64,000 nt of DNA from Diphasiastrum complanatum. Taxonomy: Eukaryota; Streptophyta; Lycopodiopsida; Lycopodiales; Lycopodiaceae. Below the pieces are notes generated by a model. It did not search any database and was not told the DNA's origin. It saw nothing but the letters and a program-made list of their open reading frames with translations. The DNA is taken from the NCBI GenBank assembly GCA_029204225.1, contig CM055111.1:19153228-19217227 (forward strand), written 5' to 3'. Both the position numbers and the translations under genes were made by a program. Shown in pieces: positions 56,536-64,000 of this stretch. Each line of letters opens with the position of its first letter. The first letter of the stretch is position 1.

Positions 56536-59500
56536 CTCCCTCTTGAACCTTGCAGATTTGCACGTTTAATTCGATTGTGTTTCTTTGCTCGGCGAAGAGT
56601 GGCTTGTCGAGCAGCTTCGTGAGTAGATCTGCAATCATGTCTTCAGACTTTATGTACTAGAGATGGATCTCTCATTTGAGATCAAATCTCGAATGTCATG
56701 ATACTTCAGAGGTATTTGTTTTTTTTTTTGAATTGAAGGTAGGATCTTGGGACAGATAAATGGCACTCTGAGAGTCCATCATCATCGTGCATGGTCCTCC
56801 TTGTGCTACCCCACAGCATCATCTACAACCAAACTACCTCATTCGCCTCCTTTGAAGCTATGATGTATTCAGCTTTGCAAGAAGATTGAGCTATCAAGGT
56901 TTTCTTTTTGCATATCCAGCTGATTGCAGCTCCGCACGTTATGGTACATCCTCTAGTTATGGACTTGTTGTCATCTTTGCAGCTCGCCCAGCTTGCATCA
57001 TTGTAGTGGTGCAGCTTGAATCCTTTTCTTTCACTTTTTGCTCTGTAGGCTAATCCCATATTTTGGGTACCCTTATTGTAAGATTCGTTTTGCCATTTGC
57101 CAATGTGCCATGCTAGGATTGGAACAGAATTTGCTTAACGCATAAACAGAGAAAGCTGGATCGGGTCTGGTACAAATTGTGAGGTACATCAGACTACCAA
57201 TTAGTTTTGGTAAGGTATACTTGTCATCTTCTATTTTTTTCTTCCGTTTTTGGGTAATCCTGCTTCGTCAGCTTGGCTCCAGCTATCATTGGTGTGGCCT
57301 TTTCTTTGCAGTCCATCATGTGATACTGCTTGAGCACCTTTCTGGCATATTTAGACTGACTCAAGTGCATTTTGCCTTTTATTCAATCTCTTCTGATTTT
57401 CAGCCCGAGGCATTTCGTTGTTTCTCCTAGATCTGTGATTTCATAATTTTTAGAAATCTGACTCTTCGTGTCTTTGATCAGCATCAAGGAATTTCCTATC
57501 ATAAGAGAATCATCCACCAAAATAGTCAGTATCACAAAATATTTTCCTACACTTTTCATGTAGACATTATAGTTCGGTTGTGTAGGATTGAAGTCTAGAG
57601 ACTTCAGAAGACTATCGAGCTTCTAATACCAAGCTTGTAATGCTTGTTTTAGACCATAGATGCATCTTTCCAACCGATAGACATATTGTCGATTGTTGGG
57701 GTCTTGAAATCCTTGAGGCTGCTTCATGAAGATTTCTTCCTCTAGATCTCCATGGAAAAAGGCTGTCTTCACATCAACCTAGTGTATTTCCAGATTGTAT
57801 TGTGTGGCATATGCAAGGAGTAGTCGTATGCTTGTCATCTTGATCATCGACGAATATGTGTTGAAATAATCAATACCATATCTTTGAGTGTAGCCCTTCA
57901 CAACAAGCCTTGCCTTGTAATGGCCAACGATGCCATCTGATTTCATTTTCTTCTTGTACACCCACTTGCAGTCAACGATCTTTCTATTTTCTGGCAGTGG
58001 CTCTAGTGTCCATGCCTCATTTTGTCTCATTGACTCGATCTCCCATGACATTGCCTACTTCCAGAATTCTCCCTCTGGACTTTTAATAGCTTCTTGATAT
58101 GTTGTTGGCTCTTTAGCAAAGCTGAAGTACTCAAATTTTGTGTCTTTGCTCCACTGAAGATTGTCAGCGTAATGGTCTGGAGGTCTTCTTTGTCTTGTTG
58201 ACCTTATGGGTTCGTTTTGTCACTGCTTGAATGTTTCTTGTTCATGGGGTTGATCATCTACTTCCTACTGCTTTGGAGTCTATGGCTCAACATTCTAATT
58301 TGTTGTCTATCCTCAATCTTCCTCTTGAATTGGCAGCAGTGTGAAGATCTCATGGCCTCTTTCATCTTTTAGTTCAGAGAATGTGGACTCATCGAACTTC
58401 ACATCTCTATTCGAAACAACATTTTTCGTGGTTGGGTTGTAGAGCTTGTACACTTGTGTTCCGTTTGAGTACCTGACCATGATCGTTTGTTCTGATTTAT
58501 CATCGAGCTTGCTTCTCTTATCTTTTGAAATGTGCTTGTCTGCTGCACATCCAAACACACGTACGTATGAGAGATCAGGCTTTTTATCTATCCACATTTC
58601 GTATGGTGTCTTATTTTCCAACGCTGTCATTGTTGATCTGCTCTGCAGGTATACAGCTGCTGCTATTGCCTCATCCGAATATTGACTTGGCAATTGAGCT
58701 TGTGCCATCATGCATCTGGCTCCTTCGACTAGCATCATGTTTCTTCTCTCCGCGACACCATTATATTCTGGTGTGTACGCAGGAGTGAACTGATGCTCGA
58801 TCCCTTGTTCTTGGTAGAATCTTGAAAATTCTTTACTCTTGTACTCACCTCCATTGTCAAATCTGATAATTTGAATCTTCTTTGAGGTGTGTCGCTCTAC
58901 AAATGCCACAAACTTCTTGAAGGAATCAAACACTTCAGATTTATTCTTTAGGTAGTAGATCGTAGTCATTTAGCTGTAGTCATCTATGAATGTTAGGAAA
59001 TACCTCGATCCCGAGGGCGTATCCATTTTCATCAGTCCAACAGACATCTAAGTGGACGAGCTCAAGAACTTCCTTGGCTCTTCTTCCCTCATGTGTGAAT
59101 GGATTTCGATGTTGTTTGCCTTTCTGACAGGCTTTGCAAAACTCAGTATCGAATCTTGATATCATTAGACCTATGACTATGTCCTTCTTACACATTTCAT
59201 AGAGGCTCCTCATGTTCAAATGATACATTCTTCTGTGCCAGAGCTGATTGTCATTCTCTGATAATTAAATATGCTATCAGAGTTGCTGATTATCTTGGTT
59301 TGGTAGAGATTTCCTTCTCTGCATCCAACCATCAACAATTTGTTTGTATTTCTTTTTATCATGCGGCATGTATTGCCATTGAACAAAACTCGAATACCAA
59401 GATCTGCTATCTTGGAGACTGATAACAGATTTTTTCTTAGTGAAGACACGTAGAGTGCTCCTGGCAGCTCTACTTGACTTGACAATGTTTACAGTTGTAG

Positions 59501-59830
59501 AGTCTCGATGCCTTTGACATCGTGTCTTCTCTCATCACCTAGAATCAATGCTCTATTATTTTCGAGTTCTCTAAAGTTGATCAAGATCTTCTTGTTCAGT
59601 GTAGCTCGTTGAAGCTTCGCCAAATATTGTGAAGGCTTCATCACCTCTATATGCATCCTTGGATGACTCTACAACATTTGCTTGCAGTCTTGTTCTTTCT
59701 TATTGGGTTGAATCTGCAATCGTATGCAGAGTGCCCCTTCTTCTTGCAATGCATGCAAGGTATTGCTGGATTGAACCAGCATTTGTTGGCTGTATGGCGT
59801 GGTTTGTGGCCGTGATCATAGGAAAAAAAT
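56536..59830 (-). mobile_element. Ty1/copia fossil, minus strand (protease to RNase H)
   Basis: Read from the right: a CCHC knuckle near 59760-59720 (CMHCKKKGHSAYDC); protease/GAG-pre-integrase text at 59485-59000 (LPGALYVSSLRKNLLSVSKI, FCKACQKGKQHRNPF); integrase at about 59070-58313 (IIRFDNGGEYKSKEF-type text with IQIIRFDNGGEYKSKEF, FTPAYTPEYNGVAERRN, VRVFGCAAD); reverse transcriptase at about 58051-57300 (MSWEIESMRQNEAWTLEPLP, DCKWVYKKKMKSDG); RNase H to about 56640 (AISWICKKKTLIAQSSCKAE). Most of gag and the 5' LTR are missing, where a CACTA-like element begins. Several breaks, but long frames remain in integrase. Confidence 0.9.
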
Positions 59831-60007
59831 TGTTGATTCTAGGATTTTGTCTTGTTGATCTGGATTTGTTCTTGTTCTTCTTCCTTCCTTTGGTGAAGAG
59901 GGCTGTAAAATAAAAAAAGTGCAGTTCTTATTTGAGCAACTACACAACAACAAAATGTGTGATTTTCAACACAAGGTTCCGACAGATTAAAAAAAAATTC
60001 ATAATCT

Positions 60008-60234
60008 GTCGGAATCCGACACAAAAAAAAAAAACAATTGCCTGAATAAAAAGTTTTGCTAGAATTTTTTTTTTGCGGACGTTGGACTTTGACACAATAA
60101 AAATGTCGGAATCCGACATCCCATTTCAGAGACTGCAACTTTTTAAATGGATGACATCACCTGTCCGTGCATAAAAAAACAAGCACAAAGCGGACGTCGG
60201 ATTCCGACGAATAATACAGATGTCGGAATCCAAC
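60008..60234. repeat. Left sub-terminal GTCGGAATCCGAC repeats
   Basis: Three perfect or near-perfect 13-bp palindromes (60008-60020, 60105-60117, 60196-60208) and one variant (60222-60234). In CACTA elements such motifs bind the element's own DNA-binding protein. Confidence 0.7.
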
Positions 60235-61719
60235 CTCCATGACTGAATTCTCAAAACCACGTCATTTTTCTAGGGTTTTCTTATTTTTTATTCTTGTAGG
60301 AGATTGTTGGAGATCGGCTTTTGGTGCTTCTTCTCAATTCTATCGATTCCATTTGTCTCATTCCACATATTATTCTTTTGTTTTGTTATGTGCAACTAAG
60401 ATTTGTTTCTTTGTGACCTTTTCTTGTACATTATCTTCCTTGTATTGTATATTTTGTGTAGTGAAACACAAATCTGTGTCTTAGTGATTTATGATCGTGA
60501 GCGAATGAGAGAGGAAGAGAATGATGTGTGTGGGAGACAGAAGAACAAGAAAAATATAGATAGAAGAGTTTGATTTAATGTTATGTTCTTTGTATATTAT
60601 AGGGTTTAGATTTAATGTTATGTTCTTTGTGAAATAGTGTGAGACTAAGAGCTCTTGAGGTTTGAATGAAGATCATATCATTGCCTAATACATGTAAGCA
60701 TATTCAGTATGATGGTATTTCTGTTGAAAATCAGAACTCAAAATGAACTTTGAAGAGTGCCATTGACTCACTATCTCCGTTGGAAGCTTGAGATATTTTG
60801 GCTATGGAGTGCTTAATTATCTCTCTTCTATGAGCTAGAACCCAGTTTTCTTTGCAAGATTTGGAGAGTCGGCCTAGCATCGCTGCCAGATGAGTGAGCC
60901 ATCTAACCATTCAATCACATTATAGCCGCTGAGGAATTGAACGTTGACTTCCAAAGTACTGAAGGATCATTGTTGATTTCCAAAAGAGAGTTGAGAGATG
61001 TGATTATTAACATCGCTACCTCTAGAATACATCTGACCATCGCTACTACTTTGCAAGCCTTCACTACGCCTATGAGTATTAGATATGAAGGAAAGCCATC
61101 ACTAAGCTACTTGTCAAATCAGAGACTCAGCTAACTGAGCCTTCACGACCATGAAAAAGGAGCTTGCAGCTGTTGTCTAAAGCTGATCTATCACCAACCA
61201 TGGAGAACTCACTGATTTATTGTCAATGGGAGCCCTCATGGCTATTCTAGTTGAGAGCAGTTCTGTCCTAGCAAAGGATAGAAGCCAAGTGACAAACATA
61301 GTAGAATCAATTGAAGCATTCATGACTAGCACTTCTTTGCTTTCCCACTACATGCATATGCACTCAAAATAGGTATGGCTTTGTCTATTTTTAGTTCATT
61401 TCATCTATGTCATTTTCCATAATCAGTTATTTTTCGTATGCACTTCCTATCGATTGGAGTATGTTTGGTTGCAATTTATGCTAGTTTCCATACCAGTTAA
61501 CGAATGGGTTTGTAGTGTATTAGTGACTTGATTAATATTGTGAATCATAGTTGATCTAAATATTCATTCTACGTGTTTGAAATGATTGTAAGAGGTTAGT
61601 TGCTATGTAGTACTATATGCTAGACATAGTATATTTGTAGTTCTTGCCATAATCTCCACACTGAAGTAAGAATTTGTATCATGAAATTTTAGTTGTTTTG
61701 TATTTTTTATCAGGGTCGA

Positions 61720-62170
61720 AATCCCGACACATCTAAAATCCATCAGATTCCGAAGAAAAAAAAAATTGTCAGATTTCGATGGCCAAGTGGCAAAACAAAA
61801 AAATGGAAATTGTTTTTTTGTCGAAATCCGATGTCCACATGGCAAAACAAAAAAAATAGGAAAAAAAAAATTCCATGGTTTTTTCTTGCCACGTGGACGT
61901 TAGATTCTGACCTCCCGGCCACGTGGGAATTCGATGTCCATGTGGTAGAAGAAAAAAAAAATTCACGTCTTTTTTTTTCCTGCCATGTGGAAGTCGGATT
62001 CCGACGTCCACGTGGCCAGGACGTCGAAATCTGACGTCCACATGGCATGTTTTTCGAAAAATGTTTTTACCGGTTGGTTGCTAGTTTTGGGCTTGTAGTA
62101 AATGCAACAGATTATAAATGCAACAGATTCCGACGACTCTATTGCGACGTGTTTTTTGACGCCCGTGTCG
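61720..62170. repeat. Right sub-terminal repeats with CACGTGG words
   Basis: Repeats of GTCGGATTCCGACGTCCACGTGGC-type text, including a perfect palindrome at 61993-62005 and several CCACGTGG (G-box-like) or CCATGTGG words at about 61889, 61918, 61983 and 62009. Purely non-coding A/T runs lie in between. Confidence 0.7.
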
Positions 62171-62231
62171 ATTCGAAAAAAATTTAAAACGTGATTTCAC
62201 GTCAGAAATCATGGCAATTCTTGTAGTGTAC

Positions 62232-62412
62232 AAATCTAAACTATGCAAAACAAATCTAAAAAAAACAGATTTGTTTAAAATAAAAATTTAGATCTACACA
62301 AAGTACAACAAGCACATAGATCTACAAAAAAGTCTGAATTCACCAAACTAGTTGAGATTTGATGCAAGGATTTGATCTACTATAGATGTATTGGAGAATT
62401 GGCCATCAATAT
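62232..62412. other. Short AT-rich spacer
   Basis: About 180 bases between the CACTA-like end and the copia LTR; nothing recognised. Confidence 0.5.
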
Positions 62413-63136
62413 TGTCAGAAATGGTGAACTCCTGCAACTTTGCCGCGATGCGAAGCGAGGTGACACGAACAATTCACAAAAATCAACGAGCCTTGACTCG
62501 AAGGTCGAAGGATTCGCGAAGGTCAAACAATTCGCGAAAGTCAACGTACCTTGACTCGAAGGTCGAATGATTCGCGAACAATTTGCGAAAATCAAACATG
62601 CCTCCTGAACCGCAAAAATCGCAAAGCAACGGAAAATGAAAAGAAATCTTTCACGCTGCCAACTGGCAGCTCAACGGGCTTGGAGTCTTAAGCTTTATGC
62701 CCAGGTGAAATGGTTGGCAATAACAGAGAGTAACAGATTAGTTGATTAGCATTAATTACTCTTGTGATTCTCTGTTTAGCTATCTTGTAAACTCCACACA
62801 GTGGAGATATAAACTATTTTTTTGGATCAAAATAGAGCAGAGCAAGATACAGAGAATGTGCATGAGTAGAGCAAAAAAGAAAAAGACTAAAAACGAAATA
62901 GTTGTGCATGAAAGTTTGCCAATGAGTATAACACAACGAAAGAGCAGAGCATTAGGCCGCCAACCAGCAAGACACTGACAATCTTGCTCTAATAATCAAA
63001 TTGATAATTTGATTGCTCTATTTCATGCATCTCCTTGTCTTTTGTTGTCATGATTGCTAGAATGAAATCTGTTCTGTGATGTGTAGTCGCTTATCTGATT
63101 GTAGTTCATAATTGCAAATGAAATCCGTTCGCGACA
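62413..63136 (+). repeat. Copia 5' LTR (724 bp)
   Basis: It starts TGTCAGAAATGGTGAAC, ends GTTCGCGACA and is followed at once by TGGTATCAGAGCC (63137-63149). It is homologous to the inverted LTR at 55796-56535. Confidence 0.88.
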
Positions 63137-63149
63137 TGGTATCAGAGCC
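63137..63149 (+). promoter_or_regulatory. Primer-binding site, initiator tRNA-Met type
   Basis: TGGTATCAGAGCC directly after the LTR. Confidence 0.9.
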
Positions 63150-63200
63150 TACAGGTTATCACTACTGATATCTAAGCAGCGATTTTCTAGACAACACGTT

Positions 63201-64000
63201 ATGGCTACAACGATCCAGACAAGAGTGGCAATCAGTCTTGATGGGGCAAATTACACGATATGAAAATTCAAAATCAAAACACTTCTAAAGGGCGAAGGCA
63301 TCTGGTCGGTGATTGAACTCTCAGAGGTGCAACCTCCAGAGGGAGACCCGAGGAGAGCTGAATGGATCAGAAAGGATGAGCCTGCAATGGCGATCATTGT
63401 TTTGTCCATCAACGAAGATCTACTCATGCAGATTTAAGACTGCAAAAGCAGCCATACAGCATGGGAAAGATTAAAACAGAAGTACAAAGTGAGGACTACA
63501 GCTTCAGTGATGCATCTTCACAATCAGCTACAATCCATACGATGGGATGACAACCAGTTGGACCACCATGTTGAGAATATCATAAGTCTTCGCTCAACCC
63601 GTTGCATCAGGACAGGAGCACTAAGTCCCAACACCACAACATCTGATGTACTTCATGAAATCTCTACCTACGTCCTATCCACCATTGAGAATGCTCATAC
63701 TAAGTCTACCAAATTATGAAATTCGACAAAGCAATCAGTCTTGTTGCTGATGAGAGACTGGCAAGGGACGAAGGAGAAGGAAGCAGTGATTAAGAGAAAC
63801 TAGAGCAATACTTGGTAACAAGGTAGATATATTTGTGAGTGAAGATAGAGGGCAGAAATGTAACAAGAACGATGTGGTATTGTACCAAAAAGGCCTTGCC
63901 ATGTCATCATAGCATGAATCCTAAAGTTTTAGGACTTGAAAAAGGCATATTGGTGTGAGAAATTATTTTGTACTTCCAAAATTTGGATATTAGTTTGTTG
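63201..64000 (+). mobile_element. Copia gag, plus strand, continues past the window
   Basis: A UBN2-type gag begins at the ATG at 63201 (MATTIQTRVAISLDGANYTI, then KTLLKGEGIWSVIE, AWERLKQKYKV, LHNQLQSIRWDDNQLDHHVE) and continues to about 63850. The rest of the element lies beyond the window. A few breaks are present, so this copy too is a fossil. Confidence 0.82.

Larger units (their letters stand above)
59943..62228. mobile_element. Non-autonomous CACTA-like DNA transposon
   Basis: The right end TTCTTGTAGTG is the inverse of CACTACAAGAA, the classical plant CACTA/EnSpm terminus. The left end CACAACAACAA matches it at 9 of 11 positions, and both ends have TGATTT shortly inside. Sub-terminal regions carry repeated palindromic GTCGGAATCCGAC motifs (60008, 60105, 60196, 60222 and 61993), as CACTA elements do. 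Interior 60240-61690 has no transposase; its open frames (for example 60937-61134) are unrecognised and may be captured host sequence. A TA dinucleotide flanks both ends, but a clear 3-bp duplication is not seen. The terminal identification is good on the right and tentative on the left. Confidence 0.65.

Noticed and set aside
61693-62048. Open frames on both strands at 61693-62048
   Set aside because: They are translations of CACTA sub-terminal repeats and poly-A/T runs.

Overview
The window looks like nuclear DNA of a land plant and consists almost entirely of repeats. The plant assignment rests on Ty1/copia elements with initiator-tRNA-Met primer sites (TGGTATCAGAGC), a Ty3/gypsy-type element with a tRNA-Asp primer site, a CACTA-like element end, a scrap of TTTAGGG telomere-type repeat, a plant-type NIMA-related kinase (NEK) fragment and an EamA/WAT1-like transporter exon. 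The species cannot be told. Protein families of the GHTHEDID type would fit a non-seed plant, but that is a guess.

Layout. 1-2140 is GC-richer repeat DNA with a 115-bp tandem array and a 200-bp direct duplication. 2163-2545 is a foldback element. 2546-5339 is AT-rich with no supported gene. 5340-13440 holds two copia fossils. The second is split by a young 3.0-kb insertion (9707-12709) that has perfect 117-bp inverted ends, a 5-bp target duplication and a gag-only open frame; this is the most unusual object here. 13751-15440 is a 370-bp satellite. 15441-20210 holds minus-strand copia fossils. 20880-23130 is a long degenerate tandem array. 24095-24814 is a decayed NEK kinase fragment. 25690-27760 is an unrecognised decayed gene.

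27774-45201 is a nest of copia fossils in both orientations around a plus-strand gypsy fossil (33660-35945) and one host exon region for an EamA-type membrane transporter (37233-37931, minus). Two opposite copies of one copia family form a 4.6-kb foldback (38265-42870). 45736-48536 is a broken gene of a family with the signature LDNC..ENKNR...FLMVGHTHEDID. 48761-54890 is a copia tandem with two matching LTRs. 55796-59830 (minus) and 62413-64000 (plus) are two copies of another copia family facing each other across a non-autonomous CACTA-like element (59943-62228).

No intact cellular gene, RNA gene or CRISPR array was found. The retroelement frames are fossils, except that the 9707-12709 insertion looks recent. 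All coordinates were read by eye, so boundaries without a stated terminal repeat are good to roughly 20-50 bases.
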